44,958 bases of DNA from an uncultured Lachnospiraceae bacterium (GCA_950097145.1 CATNCF010000024.1:1-44958); one strand, 5' to 3'. Counted from the stretch's first letter, positions 24,411 to 34,010 are shown. Program-made: numbers and translations. Notes: generated by a model from the letters alone, not told the origin.

Positions 24411-27400
24411 ATGAAAAGATCTATGAAAACCATGGATGGCAATCATGCAGCAGCACATGCTTCTTATGCATTTACAGATGTTGCAGCCATCTACCCCATC
24501 ACACCGTCGTCTGTTATGGCAGAAGCTACAGATGAATGGGCAACCCAGGGAAGAAAGAATATTTTCGGAGAGACTGTTCAGGTGACTGAAATGCAGTCTG
24601 AGGCAGGTGCAGCAGGTACCGTGCACGGTTCTCTTGCAGCAGGTGCGCTCACAACCACCTATACTGCATCCCAGGGATTACTGCTGATGATTCCAAACCT
24701 TTATAAAATTGCTGGTGAAGGGCTTCCAGGCGTGTTTAACGTATCTGCACGCTGCGTAGCAACCCATGCACTGAATATTTTTGGCGATCATTCCGACGTA
24801 TATGCCTGCCGTCAGACTGGTGCGGCAATGCTTTGTGAATCTTCTGTACAGGAAGTTATGGATCTGACTCCGGTTGCGCATTGCGCAGCTTTGGAAGGGC
24901 ATCTTCCATTCATCAATTTCTTTGATGGATTCCGTACTTCCCATGAAATTCAGAAGATTGAGACATGGGATTATGAGGATTTGAAAGAAATGGTAAGCAT
25001 GGATGCCATTGATTCTTTCCGCAAGAACGCACTCAATCCGAATCATCCGCGTCAGGACGGTTCTGCACAGAACCCGGATATTTTCTTCCAGACCAGAGAG
25101 TCCTGCAACTCAACTTACGATGCAATGCCTGCAATTGTACAAAAGTATATGGACAAGGTGAATGAGAAGCTTGGAACAGATTACAAGCTGTTTAACTATT
25201 ACGGAGCAGCAGATGCGGAGAAGGTTATTGTTGCAATGGGTTCTGTATGCGATACCATTGACGAGACTATCGACTACTTAATGGCTAAGGGCGAGAAGGT
25301 CGGCGTTGTGAAGGTTCGCCTTTACAGACCATTCAGCAAGGATGCTTTCGTAGCTGCCATTCCTGAGACTGCAAAACTCATTGCTGTATTAGACAGAACC
25401 AAAGAGCCAGGATCTCTTGGAGAGCCTCTGTACCTGGATGTTGTTGCAGCATTAAAGGGAACCAAGTTTGAATCCGTTCAGATTACCAGCGGGCGTTATG
25501 GATTAGGTTCCAAGGATACAACGCCTGGACAGATCATTGCTGTTTATAACAATACAGAAAAGGCAGAATTTACCATTGGTATCTACGATGATGTTACCAA
25601 TCTTTCTCTGGAAGTAAAGGAAGACCCGGTAACAACACCAGAAGGAACCATCAACTGCAAATTCTGGGGACTTGGCGCTGACGGTACTGTGGGTGCAAAT
25701 AAGAACTCCATCAAGATTATTGGAGACAACACAGACATGTATGCACAGGCATATTTTGACTATGACTCCAAGAAATCCGGCGGTGTTACTATGTCCCATC
25801 TGAGGTTTGGTAAGAAAGCTATCAAGTCTACTTACCTGATCAAGCAGGCAAACTTTGTGGCATGCCACAACCCAGCTTATGTACGCAAGTACAACATGGT
25901 TCAGGAATTAGTGCCAGGCGGAACATTCCTTCTGAACTGCTCCTGGTCACCAGAAGAATTAGAAAATCATTTACCAGGCCAGGTAAAGAGATATATTGCA
26001 GAGAACGATATCCAGTTCTATACCATCGACGGTATCAAGATTGGTAAAGAGATCGGACTTGGCGGACGTATCAATACCGTACTTCAGTCTGCATTCTTCA
26101 AATTGGCTGCAATCATTCCGGAAGAGAGAGCTATTGAGCTCATGAAGGCTGCCGCTAAGGCAACCTACGGCAAGAAGGGCGACAAGATTGTTCAGATGAA
26201 CTATGACGCTATTGACGCCGGAGCAACCGGAGTTGTTAAGATTGACGTGCCAGCAGGCTGGAAAGATGCACAGGACGAAAGTTTTGCTAAGGTTGCAGAA
26301 GGAAGCAGAAAGGATGTTGTTGATTTTGTAAATGACATTCAGATTCCTGTAAACGGCCAGGAAGGCAATAAGATTCCTGTATCAGTCGTTAAGAAATATG
26401 AAAATGGACAGACACCTTCTGGCTCTGCTGCATTTGAGAAGCGCGGTATTGCAGTTGACGTTCCAGTATGGAATCCAGAAAACTGTATTCAGTGTAATAT
26501 CTGTTCCTATGTATGTCCTCATGCAGTTATCCGTCCGGTAGCTATGACAGAAGCAGAAGCTTCCAATGCTCCAGAAGGAATGCAGACGCTGCCTATGACC
26601 GGTATGGCAGATTACAAGTTCAGCATGACCATTTCCGCACTTGATTGTACTGGATGCGGTTCCTGTGCAAATGTATGTCCTGGCAAGAAGGGTGAGAAAG
26701 CTCTTACTATGCAGAACTGCGAAGCTAACGTGGGCGAGCAGGCATACTTTGATTATGGCCTGACCGTAGAGAAAAAGATCGATGTGGTAGAGAAATTCAA
26801 AGAGACTACGGTTAAGGGATCTCAGTTCAAACAGCCATTGCTTGAGTTCTCCGGAGCCTGCGGCGGATGCGGCGAGACACCTTATGCTAAATTGATTACA
26901 CAGTTGTTTGGTGACAGAATGTATATTGCAAATGCAACTGGATGTTCTTCTATCTGGGGGAACTCCTCACCTTCCACACCTTACACAGTAAATGAAAGAG
27001 GACAGGGACCTGCATGGTCGAACTCCTTATTCGAGGATGCCGCTGAGTTTGGTTATGGTATGCTTTTAGCTCAGAAAGCAATCAGAGGCAAGCTGAAAGG
27101 CAAAGTAGAAGCTCTTGTAGCAGACGGCAAGAATGCTGATGTTGCAGCAGCAGGAAAAGAGTGGTTAGATACCTATACCGTTGGCGCATTGAACGGAAAC
27201 GCAACAGACAAGCTTGTTGCAGCTTTGGAAGCCTGCGGATGTGATGCTTCAAAAGAAATCCTGGCTGAGAAAGACTTCCTGGCTAAGAAATCCCAGTGGA
27301 TCTTCGGCGGTGACGGATGGGCATATGATATCGGATTCGGCGGTGTTGATCATGTTCTTGCAAGTGGACAGGATGTCAATGTAATGGTATTCGATACCGA

Positions 27401-27947
27401 GGTATATTCCAATACTGGCGGACAGTCCTCCAAGGCTACACCTACTGGTGCAATTGCACAGTTTGCAGCAGGCGGAAAAGAAGTGAAGAAGAAAGACTTA
27501 GCTTCTATTGCAATGAGCTACGGTTATGTATATGTTGCTCAGATTGCTATGGGCGCTGATTATAATCAGTGTATCAAAGCAATTGCAGAGGCAGAGGCTT
27601 ATCCAGGACCATCCCTGATTATCGCTTACGCTCCATGTATCAACCATGGTATTAAGATCGGTATGAGCAAAGCTCAGACGGAAGAGAAGAATGCAGTAGA
27701 GGCTGGATACTGGCATAACTTCCGCTTCAATCCACAGTTGAAGAAGGAAGGTAAGGCAGCATTCTCCTTAGACAGCAAGGCGCCTACTGGAGATTACAAG
27801 GCGTTCCTGAACGGCGAAGTTCGTTATAATGCCCTTGCAAGATTCAATCCAGAACGTGCAGAAGAGCTGTTTGCAGTTTCAGAGCAGCATGCGAAAGAGC
27901 GTTATGAATATCTGAATAAGCTGATTACCTTATATGGTGAGAACTAA
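24411..27947 (+). CDS. nifJ: Pyruvate:ferredoxin (flavodoxin) oxidoreductase
   Basis: Single-chain enzyme of 1178 residues that oxidises pyruvate to acetyl-CoA and CO2 and reduces ferredoxin, the central step of fermentative anaerobes. The N-terminus has NHAAAHASYAFTDVAAIYPI, the pyruvate-binding domain I. Two [4Fe-4S] motifs sit near residues 690-760 (CIQCNICSYVCPHAV and CTGCGSCANVCPG). The TPP-binding domain follows (GDGWAYDIGFGGVDHV, DTEVYSNTGGQSSKATPTG). ATG 24411 is eight bases after AGGAGG and gives the usual family length; reading frame upstream of it is leader. Codon use is visibly more uniform than in neighbours, as expected for a highly expressed gene. A strong terminator follows. 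Confidence 0.97.
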   Translation: MKRSMKTMDGNHAAAHASYAFTDVAAIYPITPSSVMAEATDEWATQGRKNIFGETVQVTEMQSEAGAAGTVHGSLAAGALTTTYTASQGLLLMIPNLYKIAGEGLPGVFNVSARCVATHALNIFGDHSDVYACRQTGAAMLCESSVQEVMDLTPVAHCAALEGHLPFINFFDGFRTSHEIQKIETWDYEDLKEMVSMDAIDSFRKNALNPNHPRQDGSAQNPDIFFQTRESCNSTYDAMPAIVQKYMDKVNEKLGTDYKLFNYYGAADAEKVIVAMGSVCDTIDETIDYLMAKGEKVGVVKVRLYRPFSKDAFVAAIPETAKLIAVLDRTKEPGSLGEPLYLDVVAALKGTKFESVQITSGRYGLGSKDTTPGQIIAVYNNTEKAEFTIGIYDDVTNLSLEVKEDPVTTPEGTINCKFWGLGADGTVGANKNSIKIIGDNTDMYAQAYFDYDSKKSGGVTMSHLRFGKKAIKSTYLIKQANFVACHNPAYVRKYNMVQELVPGGTFLLNCSWSPEELENHLPGQVKRYIAENDIQFYTIDGIKIGKEIGLGGRINTVLQSAFFKLAAIIPEERAIELMKAAAKATYGKKGDKIVQMNYDAIDAGATGVVKIDVPAGWKDAQDESFAKVAEGSRKDVVDFVNDIQIPVNGQEGNKIPVSVVKKYENGQTPSGSAAFEKRGIAVDVPVWNPENCIQCNICSYVCPHAVIRPVAMTEAEASNAPEGMQTLPMTGMADYKFSMTISALDCTGCGSCANVCPGKKGEKALTMQNCEANVGEQAYFDYGLTVEKKIDVVEKFKETTVKGSQFKQPLLEFSGACGGCGETPYAKLITQLFGDRMYIANATGCSSIWGNSSPSTPYTVNERGQGPAWSNSLFEDAAEFGYGMLLAQKAIRGKLKGKVEALVADGKNADVAAAGKEWLDTYTVGALNGNATDKLVAALEACGCDASKEILAEKDFLAKKSQWIFGGDGWAYDIGFGGVDHVLASGQDVNVMVFDTEVYSNTGGQSSKATPTGAIAQFAAGGKEVKKKDLASIAMSYGYVYVAQIAMGADYNQCIKAIAEAEAYPGPSLIIAYAPCINHGIKIGMSKAQTEEKNAVEAGYWHNFRFNPQLKKEGKAAFSLDSKAPTGDYKAFLNGEVRYNALARFNPERAEELFAVSEQHAKERYEYLNKLITLYGEN

Positions 27948-27995
27948 GAGAGTGCATTGTATAAAGCAAAATGAAAAAGTGTTCAGATAAAAATT

Positions 27996-28025
27996 CGGCA
28001 TAGCCATTTGGCTATGCCGTTTTTT
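27996..28025 (+). terminator. Intrinsic terminator of nifJ
   Basis: Perfect eleven-base arms (CGGCATAGCCA and TGGCTATGCCG) with a two-base loop are followed by six T. Confidence 0.92.
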
Positions 28026-28034
28026 AAGTTTGTA

Positions 28035-28063
28035 TTGTTCCTCAGTGCGTTTTAAGATATAAT
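28035..28063 (+). promoter_or_regulatory. Promoter for the restriction-modification genes
   Basis: TTGTTC (28035-28040), a 17-base spacer and a perfect TATAAT (28058-28063) start right after the nifJ terminator. Transcription should begin near 28070, so the methylase start must lie downstream of that point. Confidence 0.6.
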
Positions 28064-28146
28064 ATGCTTTGAAGGCTTTTTCCAGAGAGAATGGATTTGC
28101 TAAAGTTGGAAAAAGCTTGAAAAGTTTTAAAAAAATTAGCATAAAT

Positions 28147-30066
28147 ATGGACAGCAGAGAAAGGATTTTTAATTTGAGGTATTTAGGAAATAAAGAATCA
28201 ATTGCATCAAAAATAAAAGAGGCTATCTTTGATAAAGTAAGTATTAGCCGGGAGACAGTATTATTTGATGCTTTTTGTGGAACTGGATCTGTTGCAAATT
28301 CATTCAAGGATATATGTAGAGTTATCATTAATGATAATCTTCATTGCGCAACTACATTTGCTTATGGCCGCATGGCCGCGAATTCTTGTACTTTTGAAAA
28401 TTTGGGTTTTAATCCTTTTGATTTTTTTAATTCAACGGATATAGAAGAACGAGGTTTTTTTTATAAGACCTATTCTCCAGGTGGATCTTCTAGAATGTAT
28501 TTAACAGAAAAAAATGCAGCCCGTGTAGATTTTTTTAGACAAACAATAGAAAAATGGAAAAAGGATCATTTAATTACGGAGGAGGAATATAGATATCTTC
28601 TTGCCTGTCTGATCGAGTCTGTATCTTTGGTTTCAAATACCGCTGGCGTATATGGAGCATTTTTAAAGAAATGGGATAATCGAGCATTGAAAGATATTTT
28701 ATTTGTTGATATATCTGATAAGATTACAGCGGCTCATCCAATAGAAATACACACAGATAAAATTGAAACTATTATAGAAGATATAAATTGTGATATTTTA
28801 TATTTAGATCCGCCTTATACACAAAATCAATATGGGACACAATATCATCTTTTGGAAACTTTAATTTTAGATGATGAACCAACAGTAAGTAAAATTACTG
28901 GTTCGCGAAGTACAAAAGAAATGCGTTCTGACTGGTCCAAAATTTATAAGGTTCATATTTTGCTTGACAGGATATTGGCAAAAACCACTGCAAAACATAT
29001 ATTTCTCAGTTACAACAATGATGGAGATATGAGCAAAGAGTATATTGAGGCAATCATGAAACGTTATGGGATGGAGCATACATTCGAATGTATAAAAATT
29101 CCATATAAGAAATATGAAAATTGGAAATCAAAAAATGATAAAAAGCATTATGAATATCTTTTTTATGTACAAAAAAAAGAAGATGATGAGATATTTTTTG
29201 AATCACCTCTTAATTACATCGGGAGCAAGGCAAAAATTATTTCATATATAAGAAGAAATGCATTGCCCACAAATAAGTTTTTGGATGTTTTTGGAGGAGG
29301 ATTTAATGTTGGAATTAACTTTACGTCTGACTCAATTGTTTATAACGACATAAATTTTATCGTAAAAGAATTGATAGAGTCTTTTCAGAAATTTGATACT
29401 TATGAGTATATTACATATGTAAAAAAATTTATACAAAAGCAGGGTCTTGAAAAAGGAAATAAGGAGGCCTATCTTGCAGCCAGAGATTATTATAATAGTC
29501 TGCCGGCAGGAAAAAAAGATATACGGATGCTTTTTGCAATTATATTATATAGTTTTCAACAGCAAATTCGTTTTAACAGTAATTATGATTTTAACAATAC
29601 GGCTGGAGTAAGATGGTTCAATGACTGCATTTTAGCTAAAATGATAAGTTTTAGCAGAGTCATAAAAGAAAAGAATGTTATGTTTATTAGTGCAGATTAC
29701 ATTGATATAGAACAATATACAGATCTTGATAAAAATACTTTTATGTATTTAGATCCGCCTTATAAGCTTACCACAGGCAGCTATAATGATGGAAAAAGAG
29801 GGTTTAAGGGCTGGGATGATAATTTAGAGAAGGAATTATTTCACTTTATTGATCGAATGACAGAACAGAAGATCCCATGTATGTTATCTTATGTATTAGA
29901 ACATAAAGGCATTCAGAATACTGCTCTGGAAGAGTGGATAAATAGAAATGGCTATTCTGCTATTCCTTTGGGAGATATTATAGGGATATCTGGACAGCCA
30001 AGAAAGGAATTGTTGATTTTAAATTATGAGAACGCCGAAATTTGTAATAAAAAGAAATTTGAATAA
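28147..30066 (+). CDS. Fused double DNA adenine methyltransferase (D12/Dam class, M.FokI-like plan)
   Basis: One protein with two complete alpha-group N6-adenine methylase modules. Module one has RYLGNKESIASKI, the SAM motif LFDAFCGTGSVANSF and catalytic LYLDPPYTQNQYG. Module two has LNYIGSKAKIISYI, FLDVFGGGFNVGINF and MYLDPPYKLTTGSY. M.FokI has the same plan, each module methylating one strand of an asymmetric site; that role here is inference. The start is uncertain: ATG 28147 has no ribosome site, TTG 28174 follows AAAGGA by eight bases and would begin MRYLGNK, and TTG 28069 coincides with the predicted transcript start. Base composition is clearly more AT-rich than the flanks, which suggests transfer. 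The HNH gene follows after 22 bases. Confidence 0.88.
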   Translation: MDSRERIFNLRYLGNKESIASKIKEAIFDKVSISRETVLFDAFCGTGSVANSFKDICRVIINDNLHCATTFAYGRMAANSCTFENLGFNPFDFFNSTDIEERGFFYKTYSPGGSSRMYLTEKNAARVDFFRQTIEKWKKDHLITEEEYRYLLACLIESVSLVSNTAGVYGAFLKKWDNRALKDILFVDISDKITAAHPIEIHTDKIETIIEDINCDILYLDPPYTQNQYGTQYHLLETLILDDEPTVSKITGSRSTKEMRSDWSKIYKVHILLDRILAKTTAKHIFLSYNNDGDMSKEYIEAIMKRYGMEHTFECIKIPYKKYENWKSKNDKKHYEYLFYVQKKEDDEIFFESPLNYIGSKAKIISYIRRNALPTNKFLDVFGGGFNVGINFTSDSIVYNDINFIVKELIESFQKFDTYEYITYVKKFIQKQGLEKGNKEAYLAARDYYNSLPAGKKDIRMLFAIILYSFQQQIRFNSNYDFNNTAGVRWFNDCILAKMISFSRVIKEKNVMFISADYIDIEQYTDLDKNTFMYLDPPYKLTTGSYNDGKRGFKGWDDNLEKELFHFIDRMTEQKIPCMLSYVLEHKGIQNTALEEWINRNGYSAIPLGDIIGISGQPRKELLILNYENAEICNKKKFE

Positions 30067-30088
30067 GTCAGTGCAGACAGGAGTATAT

Positions 30089-31210
30089 ATGGATCAAATT
30101 ATTACTCCCGAATTATTGAAGGATATCTGTATCAGGATTACAGGGCAGGAAAGATATAAGGTGAATTTTGTTGATAATGAATATAAAGATGACTGTTTGC
30201 CAAAGTCGTATAATAAAGGAAGACTTGCGATACTAAGATATGGAAACAGAAATGCATTTATTAGTTTTTCAGAAGTAAAGGTTAGAGGAAGAAATTCTGC
30301 GGTACAAAGTGCTGCTTCTGCGTTTAATATTTACTATCTAAGTAAAGCGGCCAACAAGGAGCTATACTATTATTTTTTAGGAGGTGGACCAAAATTTGAG
30401 ACAGATTATCTAAACGCTACATACAGGCAGATGCAGACGATAGGATTTCGTTTTTTAAATCCTGAGAAACTCTCATCGCCTATTATATCTTTTTCGTCAA
30501 TTGAAGATTTGATATTTTCAAGACAAAATACTTCTGGTAAAAATAGAAGCAACAACGCTTCCTATATTACAAAAGAAAAAGCAAAAGAAATTGAAATATA
30601 TGGGAAAACATATGGAGCGAATAAATATGCTGCTGCTATGCTTGGATATACTGCTTCAGCCATTGCAAAACGGCAGGGGCAGCATATCACGCTTTATGAA
30701 ATTTTAGAAGGTGACTTGAAGCATATGCCTAAGCCGAGTGTTCAGATACTTAGACTTATGGGAAATGTTGATATAGTGCCCACTAATTTAGAATTTGAAA
30801 AAGATCAATTTAAGAGAAATAATAGCTTAAGATCTCCAAGATATAAAGTCAACTTATTAGACAGAGTTGGAATAAAACACTGTGCACTTTGTCATTGTGA
30901 AATACCTGAGATTGTACAGGGAGCGCATGTATGGCCGGTCAGTGCGATCAAGAAGCAGGCCCTTACATTTGAGGAACAGTTTTCTCATGCAATCAGCGGC
31001 GATAATGGTATATGGCTGTGTGAAAACCATCATAAGCTTTTTGATGAGAATATTATCCGTATAGATAAAAATGCAAAAATAGAGTTTCATACATCGGATA
31101 AATCTAGTTTAAAATTTTTGCACAAAATCACCTTGGAAAATAGATTGGATGAAATATATTATTCAGATAAATTTTTTAAATATTTAAAATTTAGAAATAA
31201 AGCTCTTTAG
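30089..31210 (+). CDS. HNH-family restriction endonuclease (putative)
   Basis: About 373 residues. The C-terminal third is an HNH nuclease domain: the Cys pair HCALCHCEIPEI, the first His in GAHVWPVSAIKK, and GIWLCENHHKLFDENII with the paired His. The N-terminal 250 residues match nothing I know and probably contain target recognition. ATG 30089 follows AGGAG by five bases, while an ATG at 30026 would overlap the methylase. Position directly after a double adenine methylase and shared AT-richness make it the likely cognate restriction enzyme; HNH-type restriction enzymes such as MnlI and HphI are established precedents. Recognition site and cleavage are unknown. Confidence 0.8.
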   Translation: MDQIITPELLKDICIRITGQERYKVNFVDNEYKDDCLPKSYNKGRLAILRYGNRNAFISFSEVKVRGRNSAVQSAASAFNIYYLSKAANKELYYYFLGGGPKFETDYLNATYRQMQTIGFRFLNPEKLSSPIISFSSIEDLIFSRQNTSGKNRSNNASYITKEKAKEIEIYGKTYGANKYAAAMLGYTASAIAKRQGQHITLYEILEGDLKHMPKPSVQILRLMGNVDIVPTNLEFEKDQFKRNNSLRSPRYKVNLLDRVGIKHCALCHCEIPEIVQGAHVWPVSAIKKQALTFEEQFSHAISGDNGIWLCENHHKLFDENIIRIDKNAKIEFHTSDKSSLKFLHKITLENRLDEIYYSDKFFKYLKFRNKAL

Positions 31211-31286
31211 GAGCGTTGAGCCTGTGTGGCATAAAACAGGAGCTAAAAGCAAAATTTTATATCATCATATATAAAGAAATTTTTAA

Positions 31287-31783
31287 ATGAGGACAATAGA
31301 TGAGCAGAGGCGGCAGAGAGGAACAGCAAGGATCATCCTGACGGGGAAAGGCGGTTATACAGATACAGAGACACAGACCTTTACAATTGTCCCCGCTAAA
31401 GCTTCTGAAAAGAAAACACAGACCCTGGCCGTTACCAAGAGCTATAGCAAAGCGTACGGCAGTAAGCCGTTTCAAGTGATGGTGAAACTGAAAAAGGGGA
31501 ATGGAACGTTAACGTTTACCAGCTCCAATAAAAAAGTTGCCGCTGTAAATAAAAACAGTGGAAAAGTATCCATCAAAGGAACGGGAGCCGCGATAATTAC
31601 GGTAAAAGTCGGGGCGAGTGCAGAATATAAGGAAGCAAAGGCAGAGATTTTAATAAAAGTCAGCCCGGCAAAACAGAAAACATTGACCGTATACGCGCCT
31701 ATAAAAATGCCAGGGTGGGAGGAAAGACAGAAAAATTGCACGGCGCATGGAGCGGCAGGAAAAGCATTACAGTAAAAAAATAA
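31287..31783 (+). pseudogene. Frameshifted relic of an Ig-like surface protein
   Basis: The reading frame from 31287 encodes one bacterial Ig-like unit (for example YGSKPFQVMVKLKKGNGTL and VAAVNKNSGKVSIKGTG) and ends at 31775 with a basic nonsense tail. From about 31695 another forward frame carries a much more plausible ending (KNARVGGKTEKLHGAW, then SITVKK) up to the stop at 31781-31783, so a one-base shift has probably broken the gene. There is no signal peptide, no ribosome site and a stop just before the ATG. The unit resembles those in the 34064 gene (KTYGDAPFYLDAEHKGDGQL). It lies 76 bases beyond the restriction island, so it may be the surviving 3' end of an older surface gene. Confidence 0.6.
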
Positions 31784-31848
31784 TTGGTCGTTTATTTTTT
31801 AAGCTGCAGGAACATTACTCGCGGGAATAAAATAAAACCATAATATTA

Positions 31849-33177
31849 TCACGGCAGATTCAGCATAACCTCCGAACAAAATTCAGTATCGGAATGATAA
31901 AACCGGGAAATACCGGCATATTTTTCGGCGGTAATGGTAACGGACAAAAGTCCCATTCCATGGCCGTCTTTTTTGGTGGAAAGGTAATGATTCCGTGATT
32001 TCTTAACAATGCCGTCAAAACTGTTTACACAAATCAGATAGAGTTCTTTGTTTTTGCTCAGATCCACTGACAGGTTTATATAACGCTGAGACAGCGGGAT
32101 TCTTATACAGCCATGTATAGCATTTTCCAGAAGATTTCCTAAAATGGTGCACAAGTCAACATCCGAGATTTTCATTTGTCCAGGAAGGTCAACGCGCCAG
32201 TCTATTTCTATATTCTGGGACGCGGCAAGGCCGGCATAATGGGCCAGAAGTGCATTGGCGGCAGAATGCCGGCAGAACATCCGGGGCTGGTAGGAATCCA
32301 GTTCCAGATTATATTCTTCCAGGTATTGGAGAAGATTTTCCCAATTTCCTTCTTTTGCAAGAGTAAGAAGTGTACGGGCAGTGTGCCGGAAATCATGGCG
32401 CAGCTTGCTGGTTTCATTCATATAGCCCAGCAGAAGCTGATACTGCCGGGACTGAATTTCAAATAGCTGCGCTTTTTGTTCCTGCTCATTTTTATCACTG
32501 AGGTTTTTGGCAATCCGGTAAAACATTAGCTGGAACAGCAAAAAGAGCAGCAGAAGAGTAAAGTCAAGAAGAACGTAAAGCTCAAAGATGCGTCCAACGG
32601 TTGCGTTTCTATAGTCGGCAGGAATCATCATATAATTGCAGAAAGTTATCAGCGCGGGAACACACCAGACGATATTCCATACAGATTTTGTATGGAACTG
32701 TTCCACGATCCAGGCATTTTTTTTATTCAGAAAAGGCAGGAAAATAAAGCAAAAGAAGGATATGGTGATACCCCATTGGGCAGCTATGCTGATAATATAA
32801 AAAGGATTTTCCAGATTATGTTTCATCATATATGCTTCCACCATAAAATAGGCAAGCCCGCCGAAAGAAAACAAAGCCATCGTGTTTATCGTAAGGTAAA
32901 ACAGCTTAATTTTTTCAAGATTCACTGCTATGCAATAGAAGATAAAACAGACAGGAACCGTCAATGTAAAGGGGATGTTATGGTTCGTGATTGGTAGCCG
33001 CAGTTCTGCATAGGACATCAGAGAGCCATACAGCACAAGACAGGGAAAGAGTATCAGAATCAGCTTTTTTCCAGAAATGCGCAGATGGTTCCATACTGGA
33101 AGCAGGCACATCAGAGAGCCGGGAATAAAAAGGAGGTAAGATAAAATTTTACTCAGATAATAATACATTTCATCCAT
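31849..33177 (-). CDS. GHKL-type sensor histidine kinase (Agr-like)
   Basis: About 442 residues. The first 240 contain roughly seven hydrophobic spans (for example ILSYLLFIPGSLMCLLPVW, FYIISIAAQWGITISFFCF, LLDFTLLLLFLLFQLMFY). The phosphoacceptor region is LRHDFRHTARTLL near residue 258. The ATPase part follows with LGNLLENAIHGC and GHGMGLLSVTITAEKY. This layout belongs to the AgrC/HPK10 group, which usually senses peptides, but no peptide-precursor or processing gene is seen here. AGGAGG precedes the ATG. It starts three bases after the stop of the LytTR regulator gene, so the pair is one operon. Confidence 0.9.
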   Translation of the reverse strand: MDEMYYYLSKILSYLLFIPGSLMCLLPVWNHLRISGKKLILILFPCLVLYGSLMSYAELRLPITNHNIPFTLTVPVCFIFYCIAVNLEKIKLFYLTINTMALFSFGGLAYFMVEAYMMKHNLENPFYIISIAAQWGITISFFCFIFLPFLNKKNAWIVEQFHTKSVWNIVWCVPALITFCNYMMIPADYRNATVGRIFELYVLLDFTLLLLFLLFQLMFYRIAKNLSDKNEQEQKAQLFEIQSRQYQLLLGYMNETSKLRHDFRHTARTLLTLAKEGNWENLLQYLEEYNLELDSYQPRMFCRHSAANALLAHYAGLAASQNIEIDWRVDLPGQMKISDVDLCTILGNLLENAIHGCIRIPLSQRYINLSVDLSKNKELYLICVNSFDGIVKKSRNHYLSTKKDGHGMGLLSVTITAEKYAGISRFYHSDTEFCSEVMLNLP

Positions 33178-33180
33178 CTT

Positions 33181-33909
33181 TTACCTCCTGACGAATTGTT
33201 TTCTTCGAATATTGAAACGATAATTAATCAATATCTGTTTTAATTCTGTTTTCTTTTTGGTATTCATGGGAAAAGAAACGCCGTTTTTCATCCAGCAGAC
33301 CAGATTTTCCATGGTATCCACATAATCCAGGTTTACGAGAATTCCCCGGTTAATGGTGCAGAAACGCATATCTTTTTCCAGTGTAGATTTCAATTTATTG
33401 AAAGGAATACGGCAGCGGTATTGTTCCTGCGCCTGCACGATACAGTAATTGGCATCAGTACAGATATATTCCAAATGGGAGTAGAGCACAGGAATGATCT
33501 GTCTGCCTACAGAAAGGTTCAGATATTGCTGGTTCTCCGGGAAAATGCGCAGAAAATCGGAAAGTGTACGCGTAAGCTGTACAGGTTCCAAAGGTTTTAT
33601 AAGATAGTCAAAGGCATGGCAGGGAAAAGCCTGCGCCATATGTTCCTGGCTGGAGGTAAGAAAAATAAGGCAGCAGTCCGGACAAAGCCTGCGCATCTTA
33701 AGAGCTGTTTCAATTCCATTGGTTTTTTCCATATAAATATCCATAAATACCATATCGTATCGGCCGGGACTGACAGCAGCCAGAAAAGCAGTTCCATCCA
33801 AAAAGCAGTCGCAGGAAATATTCAGACGCTGGATATCTGCAAAGTGCATCAACATTTTTTTCAGCTCATGAATTTCCGCTTCTTCGTCGTCAACAATAGC
33901 GATTCTCAT
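33181..33909 (-). CDS. LytTR-family response regulator
   Basis: About 242 residues. The N-terminal receiver domain begins MRIAIVDDEEAEI and has the phosphoacceptor Asp in MVFMDIYMEKTNGIE and a Lys in FDYLIKPLEPV. The C-terminal LytTR DNA-binding domain carries RCRIPFNKLKSTL, FCTINRGILVNLDYVDTM and a basic tail. ATG 33909 follows AGGAGG by nine bases; an in-frame start at 33951 would lie upstream of the promoter. It is read divergently from the surface protein gene, and the intergenic region has a LytTR-like direct repeat. I infer that it activates that gene and perhaps its own operon. Confidence 0.92.
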   Translation of the reverse strand: MRIAIVDDEEAEIHELKKMLMHFADIQRLNISCDCFLDGTAFLAAVSPGRYDMVFMDIYMEKTNGIETALKMRRLCPDCCLIFLTSSQEHMAQAFPCHAFDYLIKPLEPVQLTRTLSDFLRIFPENQQYLNLSVGRQIIPVLYSHLEYICTDANYCIVQAQEQYRCRIPFNKLKSTLEKDMRFCTINRGILVNLDYVDTMENLVCWMKNGVSFPMNTKKKTELKQILINYRFNIRRKQFVRR

Positions 33910-33930
33910 TGCAATACACCTCCTACTGTT

Positions 33931-33959
33931 ATCATAAACAAAACGGTACAAACAATCAA
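33931..33959 (-). promoter_or_regulatory. Promoter of the two-component operon
   Basis: On the minus strand TTGATT (33954-33959), a 17-base spacer and TATGAT (33931-33936) precede the regulator gene. Transcription would begin almost at the AGGAGG, leaving a very short leader. Confidence 0.55.
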
Positions 33960-33972
33960 TTTATTTTTTCTT

Positions 33973-34001
33973 CTGTTTATCCCCCAAAAAAGCCGTTTAT
34001 C
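33973..34001 (+). promoter_or_regulatory. LytTR-like direct-repeat binding site
   Basis: CTGTTTATC (33973-33981) and CCGTTTATC (33993-34001) are nine-base direct repeats with an 11-base spacer. This fits the established LytTR/AgrA site form of two nine-base direct repeats with a GTT core about one to two helix turns apart. The site ends nine bases before the -35 of the surface protein promoter, a normal activator position. Confidence 0.6.
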
Positions 34002-34010
34002 ACAGAAATA

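Noticed and set aside
28147..31210. Prophage or transposon carrying the methylase and nuclease
   Set aside because: No integrase, transposase or clear flanking target repeats were found; only base composition suggests transfer.
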